From: Ridgeia piscesae
Lineage: Eukaryota; Annelida; Polychaeta; Sabellida; Siboglinidae
Assembly (NCBI GenBank): GCA_025642075.2
Contig: JAODUO010000546.1
Location: forward strand, 224,501-288,500
Length of the DNA: 64,000 nt
Reading direction: 5' to 3'
A model generated the notes under the pieces. That model was not told the DNA's origin, made no database searches, and saw only the letters and a program-made list of their open reading frames with translations. Shown one piece after another: positions 46,833 through 58,653 of this stretch; the first letter of the stretch is position 1, and every line of letters begins with the position of its first letter. The position numbers and the translations under genes were made by a program.

Positions 46833-47507
46833 CAGGGCTGTAACAAGTACGTTTATTTTGTACTTGAGTAAAAGTAGAAATGCTCTAGAAAGAAACTACT
46901 CATGTAAAAGTGAAATACTTTTAGAAAATATAGTTGAAATATAAGTAAAACATGTACTTGACGACAAAACACTAATTGAACAAAACATTCACAATATAAT
47001 TTAGTGTGTACAACAATCAGACATAATTTGTTTACTAATGTGATTGAAACGTAGTTCCACAAAATCGGCTACTTCTCAGTGGGTGATAATGGAAAAACCG
47101 TGATTCACAGTGACCATCTAAAGCTACTAAACTGTGTCAACAACAGGCAAGACCCAAAAAGACTAGTAAGACAGTTTCTTGTCTAGTCAAAGCAAAGCAT
47201 TTAAATAACCCAAGGCCATTGTTTTCTGAGCGGCTTCGCTGTTAGTGTTATCCTTGTTGAGATTTGTAAATAATGTATGTTGGTGGTAAACAGTGCCATG
47301 CTTCCAGCAATGATCATTCACAGAATTTTTTGAAACTGTACAAATTTAACTTAGAAATTATGAGTACTTTGTTAATTTAGAAAAAAAATATTGCACATAT
47401 TTGTACTTTTTTACAAGTAAAAGTATTTCCAGAAAATACTTGTTATTATTATTTAAGAAAAGTAAAATTTTCTACTTAAGTAAAGTAATGAAGAAACTAC
47501 AGCTCTG
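46833..47507. mobile_element. Non-autonomous hAT-like element (MITE), 675 bp
   Basis: Ends CAGGGCTGTAAC at the left and ...CTACAGCTCTG at the right are short terminal inverted repeats (CAG(G/A)GCTGTA). The left 8-bp flank is GTCCATAA (46825-46832). The same 8 bp occur at 50905-50912, directly after a repeat of the element's last bases. The RTE insertion therefore split the right flank, and the duplication is perfect once that insertion is removed. The interior has ACTTTTACTTAAG-type sequence and no coding capacity. Confidence 0.75.
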
Positions 47508-48426
47508 GTCCATACTCTTCTTCTTCTTCTTCGCCTTTTCCCACTAGGTGGGGTCAGCGGCCCGAATTCTTGATTTCCAGATTGTTCTGTCCTGGGCATC
47601 CTCTGGGGTGATCCGCAGTGCCTGCATATCCCTTTGGACGCAATCCATCCGTCTCCCTCTTGGTCTCCCCCTTGGTCTTTTTCCTGGCACTAATCATGTC
47701 AACAACTGCTCTCACTTCGTTGTTTTCTTCCATTCTCTGCATGTGTCCATACCAGCGTAGTCTCATTTCTCTTACTTTCTCTTGTATACTATTCACTCCT
47801 AGCTCCTTTCTGATGTCCACACCCTTTACTTTGTCTCTCAGTGTTACTCCTTTAATTCTTCACAACATCCTCATCTCTGTTTTCTCGAGAATCTGTTCCT
47901 CCTTCTTTCTAACTGTCCAACATTCTGCTCCATACAGAAGTACTGGTCTAATGACAGTCATATAGAGCTTGATCTTCAGTTTCCTTGGCATTTTCTTGTC
48001 ATTGATAACTCCGCTTAGGTCTCTCCACTTGCCCCATGCTGCACTGACTCTTGCTCTTACTGCTTCCTCTGATCCTTCTTCTTCACTGATGGTGACACCA
48101 AAATATTTGAATTTATTCACCTGTCTGAGGCTTGTGCCTTGGCTGTCTTTGATGTTTGCTTTTGTTCCTCTCCTGCTGCTGACCATCACTTCCGTTTTCC
48201 CGATGTTGACTTTTAGTCCCTTGCTCTCCATCCCAATCTGCAAATCAAGCCATCTTCTCAGCATCTCCTCCTGCCAGATCGTCAACAAACAGCAGCTCAC
48301 GTGGCAACCCACGTCTGAACTCTTTGCTGATGACATCTAGTACTACGATAAGCAGGAATAGGCTTAGCCCTGATCCCTGGTGTAGGCCAACTTTGATGGG
48401 AAACTCGTCAGTTCTGCCATGCATGG

Positions 48427-50583
48427 GTTATCATTTTTGTTCGATACTTACGTTGTAATTAAGTCTAATTTTCACATAGAACACAGTTCCCAGTAGAAGC
48501 ACAGTATGCATGCAACAGAAGTAGTGCTGGTTCGATACCGATCGATAAATTACTGGTTCGATACCAGAATTCTTCGATATCAATCGATACCCGATTTTTT
48601 GTCGATACTCGAAATTCACCTTATAAGTGTAATTCAGTACAGTAGAGATCTCCAAAGAAACACACTACTATCCACTTAGACTAATGCCACAGAAACAGAC
48701 ACCATTTCTCACTTGTAGGGAAATATGTGATAATTTTATAGTCATGCAAACAATGATTAATATGCAATTTTCTATTTATGTAAGTACACAAACAATAGTT
48801 TCAAATATAATTGATTACTGTTGTAAAACTAAAAGGTAACTAATATAATATTAAAACAATAAAGACAACTGCAATAAAATACCTAGTGACAAATAAATTA
48901 ATGAATTGCACTGAATTATTTTTAATTAATAACAGTACTTCACCCCAGCTGTTTGTAATTACACTTTAATATAGCAGCTTAATTTCAAATCAATGTATCT
49001 CTTAAAATGACCATCAACAAATACAGCTGAAACAAATGAAACATAAAAATAATATGTTATAACTTTTTTATTATTAATTGTATCGTAAAGATAATTGTGA
49101 TTTAGCATCAAAACTGTATAGATAATTACAATAAAATAACACTAATTAGTAATAGAAAAAATATTAATTACAATTACAATTGTACTTCCCAGTTCACACC
49201 AATATTTTTAAATATAAAACTCAAATTACCACGTTATCAAGTACACATAACAAGCCCCATAATGTTTTTGCAACTGTTTTCAAGAACAGGTCAGTTTCTT
49301 CCTCTACCTCTGGCTCTGCCTCTGCCAGTGGTGAACCTGTTTGGGGCAAAGTTTGGCCAGTGCCAGTGTCACAGTGACAGTAGATGCAGTAAGCGAATCG
49401 TCATCGACATCGTTAATCAGTCAGGTCGTACATGTCACTTCTTAACGCTGTGGCCGCAGTTACTTAGTAGATTTGGCAACCGATGGCGATTCGCTTCGAC
49501 TGTAACTTGATGTCCACTGCTTGCACATTGTCGAATATTTCGATAGAACACGTTCTCGAGTCAATGGCAATGCGACGTTGTCCACACGACGTCGACGTCG
49601 ACGTCGACATGCCGTACGATCAAAGTTGATCATCATGTTTTGAAAGTTTCTTGATTGGTGACATGTTTCGTCAAATTCGATGTATTTCCCCCACTATCTT
49701 TGAGACGTTTCTAGCATAGCAGACACTCTTTGTTGGAAAAGTGCCAAATTAGCGATGAACGTTGCGACTTGTTGTTCGTCTTGGTTGTGGGCGTCGTGTA
49801 CGGCAAATGGTGGCGCCACCAAGCAACAAAACAGCGCCACCAAACGGAACCCGGATAAACAAAGCCTCCGCATCGCGCTGGAATAATTATTTATATTAAC
49901 AATATTATTATTAAACTAGTTTCAAAAATACTAGTGCGTGCAATAAACACTCTATAAAAATACTATAGCATGTGTGTTTTTGTACGCGTAACCGTAAGTA
50001 AAGTAGGGAGAAAGATGACATGGTAGTGCCACCAAACGAGAACGTCACGTACGAACCTTGGTTTGGATAACGAGGCTAAGCGAAGTCTGACCTAGGCTAA
50101 GATCACACACACAAAAAAACAGTTATTATACACACTAACTCTATAATAAAGTTTTAGAAAACAATTCACACATTTTTAAACAACCACGCCTAAGTCAATT
50201 TAGGCTGTGAAGCGCTGTAGTGATAGCTCCCGTAAACAACGTCGTCATCAACAACGATGTTGCGTCTTCGCATCGACGTCGTCGAATGGACTCGATGTCA
50301 AGTATCGAAATATCGAAGGTATCGAAGGTATCGAAGGTATCGAAGGTATCGAAGGTATCGAAGGTATCGAAGGTATCGAAGGTATCGAAGGTATCGAAGG
50401 TATCGAAGGTATCGAAGGTATCGAAGGTATCGAAGGTATCGTAGGTATCGAAAGTATCGAAGGTATCGAACAGTGGGCATTCGATACCAAAAATATCGAA
50501 GTATCGCGATACCACTAAATATCGGTATCGAACTTTCGCAAGTATGGCGATACTTCGATATATCGAATATCGAACCAGCACTA
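48427..50583. mobile_element. hAT-like non-autonomous insertion inside the RTE element
   Basis: Splits the RTE reading frame exactly. CCATGCATGG occurs at both edges (48417-48426 and 50584-50593), giving an 8-10-bp target-site duplication. The right end is ...TATCGAACCAGCACTA. Its inverted partner TAGTGCTGGTTCGATA lies at 48522, about 95 bp inside the left edge, so the left terminus is complex (extra sequence or a nested event). The interior has no coding frame. It includes GTCGAC repeats at about 49588-49606 and a 9-bp array near its right end. Confidence 0.65.
50302..50470. repeat. 9-bp tandem repeat (GGTATCGAA)n
   Basis: About 18 units of GGTATCGAA with few variants, close to the right end of the insertion. 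The unit resembles the terminal sequence GGTTCGATACC of the same element. Confidence 0.95.
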
Positions 50584-50924
50584 CCATGCATGGTTCTCAC
50601 TTCTGTTGATGTTCCATGGTATGTTGCTTCTACTAGCCTCACTAGCTTCTCTGTGACCCCTCTCCTTCGCAGACACCAATACACCAGATCCCTGGGCACC
50701 CTGTCATACACTTTTTCCAAATCTACGAAGGTGAGGAATAAATCCTTGTGCACTTCTACGTGTTTTTCTTGCAGTTGTTGTATGATAAATACTGCATCTG
50801 TTGTACCTTTCCCTGGACTAAATCCAAATTGCATGTTGTTGACTGTGATCAGTTTTCTGAGTCTGCGCTCTACAATCTTCTCAAACATCTTCACCCCAGC
50901 TCTGGTCCATAATGCCACTGATAA

Positions 50925-51200
<276 letters not shown>

Positions 51201-51683
51201 TGAATACCTTAAAATTGAGTTAGTCACACCATTAGAAAGAAGATATATTACACTTTCCAACAATATTCCTGCATCTAGCTCACAACCAGCCAAAGTTATT
51301 CGATACTAAATAAGCCTTGAGTTGAAAGGTTCAAACAGTATTACAATTGTTATGAATTGATCATATTTTATTTCTAGTAATACTGGACTGCATCTGCTAA
51401 TGTAATCCATTTAATGATGACATAGCAGAGACACTGTTGCACATGCAACAGCTGTGTGAAAGGTAGAGAGAAACAACACATGTGACAATCATTATTACAT
51501 GCACTTTCTACACGTTCATCAAGTCAACAACCACATAAACATACACACAGTTACGTCATGGCATTACTGACAACTGTTTGAGTTCTTTTAGTAACTCTGA
51601 TATTCTTCACAGTGCTATTATATATTTCATCCTGTAATGTCTGTAATACCATGTTTCTGAAAAAACTGCGTGATTATTTCTAG

Positions 51684-51766
51684 GTTATACCGAGATGGTA
51701 TTCCACAGAGGACACGTGAGAAGTTGAAGTGTCTGTTGCACTACTTCAAGACTGTCACAGAACACA
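51684..51766 (+). CDS. PARG: PARG copy B exon (EKLKCLLHYFKTVTE)
   Basis: An 83-nt exon between TTTCTAG and GTGAGT. LYRDGIPQRTREKLKCLLHY then FKTVTEH matches human [26 protein letters not shown]. Its phase links both neighbours. Confidence 0.93.
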
Positions 51767-52199
51767 GTGAGTCTCACAGCTTCTGTCTGTCCCTTGACGA
51801 TTGTCAACTATTGTGAGAGAATATAATTTCTAACGCAACGTAATTTATATCCTATTTAAAATATTGATAACTAACATTTCTTTCTATTTCCAACTTCATT
51901 TATTGAAGTATGTACACTTTTGCCTCTGGGCATAATTTCAACAACAACAAATATAACAATAATATAAGTCACATACCATGGACACGTTTTATGAAGCCGA
52001 CTTAAGACATTATAGCAGATGGTAACTTGATGAAAGCCTAAAACATCATAAAGTTACACCAGTTGCTTTTCACCAGTCTCCTCCATTAGTAGGTGCAAGT
52101 TTATGCTAGGTAAAATATTTATGGGATGATGCCCAGGTTTGTTGATGCTTCCAGCACACCCACTCTCAGCAAGATATTGTTAATGTTCACACTGGATAT
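51767..52199. other. Intron 14 left part, nothing recognised
   Basis: Unique sequence before the minisatellite. Confidence 0.5.
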
Positions 52200-53630
52200 C
52201 CTGTTGAGTGTCTTCTTGTCATGTCTCAGTCCTGTTGAGTGTCTTCTTGTCATGTCTCAGTCCTGTTGAGTGTCTTCTTGTCATGTCTCAGTCCTGTTGA
52301 GTGTCTTCTTGTCATGTCTCAGTCCTGTTGAGTGTCTTCTTGTCATGTCTCAGTCCTGTTGAGTGTCTTCTTGTCATGTCTCAGTCCTGTTGAGTGTCTT
52401 CTTGTCATGTCTCAGTCCTGTTGAGTGTCTTCTTGTCATGTCTCAGTCCTGTTGAGTGTCTTCTTGTCATGTCTCTGTCCTGTTGAGTGTCTTCTTGTCA
52501 TGTCTCAGTCCTGTTGAGTGTCTTCTTGTCATGTCTCAGTCCTGTTGAGTGTCTTCTTGTCATGTCTCAGTCCTGTTGAGTGTCTTCTTGTCATGTCTCA
52601 GTCCTGTTGAGTGTCTTCTTGTCATGTCTCTGTCCTGTTGAGTGTCTTCTTGTCATGTCTCTGTCCTGTTGAGTGTCTTCTTGTCATGTCTCAGTCCTGT
52701 TGAGTGTCTTCTTGTCATGTCTCAGTCCTGTTGAGTGTCTTCTTGTCATGTCTCAGTCCTGTTGAGTGTCTTCTTGTCATGTCTCTGTCCTGTTGAGTGT
52801 CTTCTTGTCATGTCTCTGTCCTGTTGAGTGTCTTCTTGTCATGTCTCAGTCCTGTTGAGTGTCTTCTTGTCATGTCTCAGTCCTGTTGAGTGTCTTCTTG
52901 TCATGTCTCAGTCCTGTTGAGTGTCTTCTTGTCATGTCTCTGTCCTGTTGAGTGTCTTCTTGTCATGTCTCAGTCCTGTTGAGTGTCTTCTTGTCATGTC
53001 TCAGTCCTGCTGAGTGTCTTCTTGTCATGTCTCAGTCCTGTTGAGTGTCTTCTTGTCATGTCTCAGTCCTGCTATGTGTCTTCTTGTCATGTCTCTGTCC
53101 TGCTGACAGTGTCTTCTTGTCATGTCTCAGTCCTGTTGAGTGTCTTCTTGTCATGTCTCAGTCCTGCTATGTGTCTTCTTGTCATGTCTCTGTCCTGCTG
53201 ACAGTGTCTTCTTGTCATGTCTCAGTCCTGCTGAGTGTCTTCTTGTCATGTCTCAGTCCTGCTATGTGTCTTCTTGTCATGTCTCTGTCCTGCTGACAGT
53301 GTCTTCTTGTCATGTCTCAGTCCTGTTGAGTGTCTTCTTGTCATGTCTCAGTCCTGCTATGTGTCTTCTTGTCATGTCTCTGTCCTGCTGACAGTGTCTT
53401 CTTGTCATGTCTCAGTCCTGCTGAGTGTCTTCTTGTCATGTCTCAGTCCTGCTGACAGTGTCTTCTTGTCATGTCTCTGTCCTTCTGATAGTGTCTTCTT
53501 CTCATGTCTCAGTTGTGCTGACAGTGTTTACTTGTCATGTCTCAGTCCTGCTGACAGTGTCTTCTTGTCATATCTCAGTCCTGCTGACAGTGTCTTCTTG
53601 TCATGTCTCAGTCCTTTACATTCATCATAG
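52200..53630. repeat. 31-bp minisatellite, ~46 copies
   Basis: Unit TCCTGTTGAGTGTCTTCTTG plus TCATGTCTCAG, very uniform. Towards 53000-53600 the variants CTGCTATGTG and CTGCTGACAGTG appear, the latter two bases longer and grading into the next array. Confidence 0.97.
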
Positions 53631-53889
53631 CTTGGCGTTTGGTACACAAACTGCAAATGTGGCAGCTTATGAGGAAAATGGGGTTCAGAGACAATACATA
53701 TAGGGAATCCCAACTGCAACCTAATTAGGTCATTCTACATAAATTTAATTACACAAATGCTAAATTGGTTTCATGAAACTGGCCATAAGCTACATCAACT
53801 AGTCACTGTTGGCTATGAACAGTACAACGCCTAGTTGCTTGTAAAGTTATGCCAGTTCATAAACCGGCCACAGATATATTGATAGTGTC

Positions 53890-55765
53890 ATGTCTGTGTG
53901 CTCTGTTGACAGTGTCATGTCTCAGTCCTGCTGACAGTGTCTACTTGTCATATCTCAGTCCTGTTGACAGTGTCTGCTTGTCGTGTCTCAGTCCTGCTGA
54001 CAGTGTCTAATTGTCTTGCTCAGTCCCGCTGACAGTGTCTACTTGTCATATCTCAGTCCTGCTGACAGAGTCTAATTGTCGTGTCTCAGTCTGCTGACAG
54101 TGTCTACTTGTCATATCTCAGTTCTGCTGATGGTGTCTACTTGTCATATCTTAGTCCTGCAGACAGTGTCTACTTGTCATATCTCAGTCCTGCTGACAGT
54201 GTCTAATTGTCAAGTCTCAGTCCTGCTGACAGTGTCTACTTATCATATCTCAGTTCTGCTGACGGTGTCTACTTGTCATATCTCAGTCCTGCTGACAGTG
54301 TCTACATGTCATGTCTCAGTCCTGCTGATAGTGTCTACTTGTCATGTCTCAGTCCTGCTGACAGTGTCTACATGTCGTGTCTCAGTCCTGCTGATAGTGT
54401 CTTCTTGTCATGTCTCAGTCCTGCTGACAGTGTCTTTTTGTCATGTCTCAGTCCTGCTGACAGTGTCTACTTGTCATGTCTCAGTCCTGCTGACAGTGTC
54501 TACTTGTCATGTCTCAGTCCTGCTGACAGTGTCTACTTGTCATGTCTCAGTCCTGCTGACAGTGTCTACTTGTCATGTTTCAGTCCTGCTGACAGTGTCT
54601 ACTTGTCATGTCTCAGTCCTGCTGACCGTGTCTACTTGTCATATCTCAGTGCTGCTGACAGTGTCTACATGTCGTGTCTCAGTCCTGCTGACAGTGTCTT
54701 CTTGTCATGTCTCAGTCCTGCTGACAGTGTCTACTTGTCATATCTCAGTTCTGCTGACAGTGTCTACTTGTCATATCTCAGTCCTGCTGACAGTGTCTAC
54801 TTGTCATGTCTCAGTCCTGCTGACCGTGTCTACTTGTCATATCTCAGTGCTGCTGACAGTGTCTACATGTCGTGTCTCAGTCCTGCTGACAGTGTCTTCT
54901 TGTCATGTATCAGTCCTATTGACAGTGTCTACTTGTCATATTTCAGTTCTGCTGACAGTGTCTACTTGTCATATCTCAGTCCTGCAGACAGTGTCTACTT
55001 GTCATATCTCAGTTCTGCTGACAGTGTCTAATTGTCGAGTCTCAGTCCTGCTGACAGTGTCTACTTATCATATCTCAGTTCTGCTGACGGTGTCTACTTG
55101 TCATATCTCAGTCCTGCTGACAGTGTCAACTTGTCATATCTCAGTTCTGCTGACAGTGTCTACATGTCGTGTCTCAGTCCTGCTGACAGTGTCTTCTTGT
55201 CATGTCTCAGTCCTGCTGACAGTGTCTACTTGTCATATCTCAGTTCTGCTGACAGTGTCTAATTGTCGAGTCTCAGTCCTGCTGACAGTGTCTACTTATC
55301 ATATCTCAGTTCTGCTGACGGTGTCTACTTGTCATATCTCAGTCCTGCTGACAGTGTCAACTTGTCATATCTCAGTTCTGCTGACAGTGTCTACATGTCG
55401 TGTCTCAGTCCTGCTGATAGTGTCTACTTGTCATGTCTCAGTCCTGCTGACAGTGTCTACATGTCGTGTTTCAGTCCTGCTGATAGTGTCTTCTTGTCAT
55501 GTCTCAGTCCTGCTGACAGTGTCTTTTTGTCATGTCTCAGTCCTGCTGACAGTGTCTACTTGTCATGTCTCAGTCCTGCTGACAGTGTCTACTTGTCATG
55601 TCTCAGTCCTGCTGACAGTGTCTACTTGTCATGTCTCAGTCCTGCTGACAGTGTCTACTTGTCATATCTCAGTACTGCTGATAGTGTCTACTTGTCGTGT
55701 GTCAGTCCTGCTGACAGTGTCTTCTTGTCATGTCTCAGTCCTGCTGATGGTGTCACATCTACCTG
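53890..55765. repeat. 33-bp minisatellite ending at a splice acceptor, ~57 copies
   Basis: Unit TCCTGCTGACAGTGTCTACT plus TGTCATGTCTCAG, separated from the 31-bp array by about 260 bp of unique sequence. Each unit carries a pyrimidine-rich stretch followed by CTCAG, like a 3' splice site. The array runs to within about 10 bp of the true acceptor (CTACCTGTCATTTAG), which itself looks like a diverged unit. The 33-bp unit is open in frame and the reading frame continues into the next exon. Confidence 0.96.
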
Positions 55766-55773
55766 TCATTTAG

Positions 55774-55916
55774 TGCCACAAGGGAACATCACCTACAGCA
55801 GACAGGTGCTGAAGCGCCATGATCTTCCCAATTGGGAAACACGTCAGGACTTCTTCCCGAAACTACGCGTTGACTCAGGAGGAACCATAGAGGATAACGG
55901 TGAAGGCATGCTGCAG
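55774..55916 (+). CDS. PARG: PARG copy B exon (ITYSRQVL...IEDNGEGMLQ)
   Basis: A 143-nt exon between CTGTCATTTAG and GTAGGT. After the split Met codon it reads PQGNITYSRQVLKRHDLPNW, then ends GGTIEDNGEGMLQ. It aligns with human PTGLVTFTRQSLEDFPEWE...GTIEENGQGMLQ, the first strand region of the macrodomain. It ends in phase 0. Confidence 0.95.
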
Positions 55917-56899
55917 GTAGGTAAAACGAACAGCGTGGATTTATACTAGAAAAACAGGATAAATAAATCAACAATATTTTCCGTAATTGATTACATATTT
56001 ATAAATCCTAAATACATAATTACATAAAATGTAGATTTATTTGTACATATAATATGTGACGCGGCATGCCAAAACCCGGCTTTTGTAGGCAAGTTGACAA
56101 TTCCATATTATTATTGATTCAATTATAGGAGATGAAGAGCTTTAAAATAATGCCAAGATGGACACTCTATCTTATGTATGGGCGAAGATATTTCACTTCA
56201 AGTGCATAAGTTTATGGAATGTCACTTCCGAGAAAATGAGCTCTTAAAGTGATCGGTCGTAAAAAGTGATATCGTTATATTATTTGGCAGCTAAAACGTA
56301 TGGCTACATTTGTCTCGCAGGAAGTGGGAAATTTGTCCCTTCAATAATTTTTTGGGAGCAGGATAGTGCGCTAAAATGGCTTTGTTTTAGACTTTGTTTT
56401 AGACGCTGTTTCATGGTATCTATTATGGAAATATTGAAAGATTGATGATTTTTCTGATTGATTCTGCCAAGAATCCACTTTCGACATTTTAAGGGCATGC
56501 TGACTAATTAAGCCCTGGCACCGATCGCGGATCTGCGACAACTGCCTGGTTTTGGTGTGCCGCGTCATATATAATGATGATGCACTACACATTTCAGTTT
56601 GTTTACTTTGTTGTGAGTATGTTTCTTAACATTGGCCACAAATGTATCCCATTGTATCATAGGATAGAATATGGGGCGATGCAACAAAGGTGTCATACTG
56701 GCAGTAAAGGACTAGGACAGGAACTTTGGCCTAAATCAGTTGCTTAGAATTTTGAAGAAATTTTTAATTTAGATGTATGTTTTTTGTTGTTGATCTAAAT
56801 TTTGTGTGAACTGTTAATCATCAGCCCACTTGCACTGTTGCAGTTGGCTGTTACTGGAGGCTATATTTTAAAAAGTGTCACTTGTTATTCTACTTGTAG
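55917..56899. other. Intron 15, nothing recognised
   Basis: No supported feature. Confidence 0.5.
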
Positions 56900-57166
<267 letters not shown>

Positions 57167-57367
57167 TAAGTGATATTCACATTGTTATTTTACATTTATT
57201 GCATGTATATCCTTCACCAACTCTTGTGTTGGTACTTTACTAAAACAGTGAACTTAAATTTATAATGATGATTTAAATAAAAAATATATACATATACAGG
57301 ATAAATGAAAATAAATTGACATGTACTGATAAGAACGTGTCGCATTCACCGGCTACTTCCTCTCTAG

Positions 57368-57446
57368 GCTCTCAGCGCTACAGTCGCTACAAGGGATATG
57401 CGACCTCATTTGAGTGGGACGGTGGATACGAGGACACAATAGCCCG
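57368..57446 (+). CDS. PARG: PARG copy B exon (RYSRYKGYATSFEW)
   Basis: A 79-nt exon between CCTCTCTAG and GTGAGA. SQRYSRYKGYATSFEWDGGY aligns with human EQYSEYTGYAETYRW, the tyrosine-rich loop over the ADP-ribose site that is characteristic of PARG. Confidence 0.95.
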
Positions 57447-58087
57447 GTGAGAGTCTCATCCAGTGACCTGTGTTGACTAGCAGACTGTATTTTGTCACCT
57501 ATGACGAAGGTGGAGTTTCTCTTAGACAAGTGAATGGATGCAGCGCAAAACACTATAAAGCAATTTTTGAAATCTCGACAAAACAGAATGAAACATTTGT
57601 TTAAGCACTTGTTGACGTTGATAGAAAAGGTATTAAAGTATCGTTTCGTTACAAAAAATCAAAATCAAAAATCACCGTACAATGTTAATAATTATGGTGT
57701 TGAAATGAAGATCATGCGAATCATGTTGTTAAGACTCGACACGTAAATCCATTTTCAGCCAATCGGCACCACCCTGCAGCTATGCAGAGTGGTGTGGCAT
57801 ACCATCTTTTGATAACAAATAATTAATTAACCTTACATTTTGTGTAAATATCCTGCAAAAGGTATTTCATGCTGTGTTTCCATTCTTTATTATTTTGGAT
57901 TCTTAATATACACCAATGTCATCTGCAAGTCTTCAAATTAATTTTAAGAATGAGACACAAAAATGACTGATCAAAACAATTTTTTTTATAATAATTTTAC
58001 CCTGAAGGCCCGCCCACCCGTCCATTGAAGCCTTCCAGTTCAAACCCAGGTGTAGATTATCTGCCCCTTCCACCAACTGATGGAGAG
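57447..58087. other. Intron 17, nothing recognised
   Basis: No supported feature before the SINE-like segment. Confidence 0.5.
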
Positions 58088-58165
58088 TGATGGTCGAGTA
58101 GTTAGGGTGCTGGACTGTTAGTTAAAGAAACTGGGTTTTGAATCCTTGTACCAAATGCTGTGCTG
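58088..58165 (+). mobile_element. tRNA-like SINE head
   Basis: TGGTCGAGTAGTTAGGGTGC resembles an A box with D-loop, and GGGTTTTGAATCC 33 bases further on resembles a B box with T-loop. The spacing fits a tRNA-derived head. The 3' body may extend to about 58300. It is not a functional tRNA, because no complete acceptor stem is seen. Confidence 0.55.
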
Positions 58166-58541
58166 AAACAGGGAACTTCTTATATTTCCTGTGTCATTTA
58201 AAAGATATACCATAAGTTGTTGGTCTCTTTTGTGTGGTTTCTAGGCCAGTGGAAGTAAAATATCCCACTTAGGAAAACAGAAAAAACCTGTGATGAATTC
58301 ACTGAGCTGGGGCCTCGTTCTCAAAGAAACCCTTTGGCAAAATCATCAAAAAAATATATTGACTGATTAATGCAAAACAAATGAGAACCTTTAACATAGT
58401 TTATATTTACCTGAACTAAGTAAGCCAGTTCAATCATTGTCTACACTCTGTGCTTTCTAAAGGAGTCTTGTTGGTTTTGCATTCATCCATTTATCATGTC
58501 TTGCATGATGTATTATATCATAATGCAAGGGTATGTTACAG

Positions 58542-58653
58542 AGACAACTGGGGTCGTCACTGCACGCAGGTGACAGCCATCGATGCTATAAATGTGAAGC
58601 GAGATGTGGACTGTCAGTTTGAGGCTGATAGCATGCTTAGAGAACTCAACAAG
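58542..58653 (+). CDS. PARG: PARG copy B exon with GC donor (CTQVTAIDA)
   Basis: A 112-nt exon after TATGTTACAG. In phase it reads DNWGRHCTQVTAIDAINVKR and ends MLRELNK, aligning with human [20 protein letters not shown]...MRRELNK. The only junction that preserves the homology (RELNK|AY) and phase is AAG|GCAAGC, a GC-AG intron. Confidence 0.93.

Larger units (their letters stand above)
47515..50896 (-). mobile_element. 5'-truncated RTE-like LINE, interrupted by a second insertion
   Basis: Read on the minus strand from 50896: GVKMFEKIVERRLRKLITVN, FGFSPGKGTTDAVF, FVDLEKVYDRVPRDL and VEATYHGTSTEVRTMHG (to about 50584). The frame resumes at 48426 with HGRTDEFPIKVGLHQGSGLS and the LLFVDDL catalytic motif, then NIGKTEVMVSSR and YGAECWTVRKKEE. 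The 3' end is a (GAA)n tail, seen as CTTCTT repeats at 47516-47531. A 15-bp target-site duplication, CAGCTCTGGTCCATA, flanks it at 47500-47514 and 50897-50911. Frameshifts show that it is dead. Confidence 0.85.

Noticed and set aside
54076..55773. 565-codon VSVLLTVSTCH open frame as a gene
   Set aside because: It is an out-of-phase reading of the 33-bp intronic array.
58088..58165. Functional tRNA gene
   Set aside because: A- and B-box-like sequences are present, but no complete cloverleaf or acceptor stem can be drawn; a SINE head is more likely.
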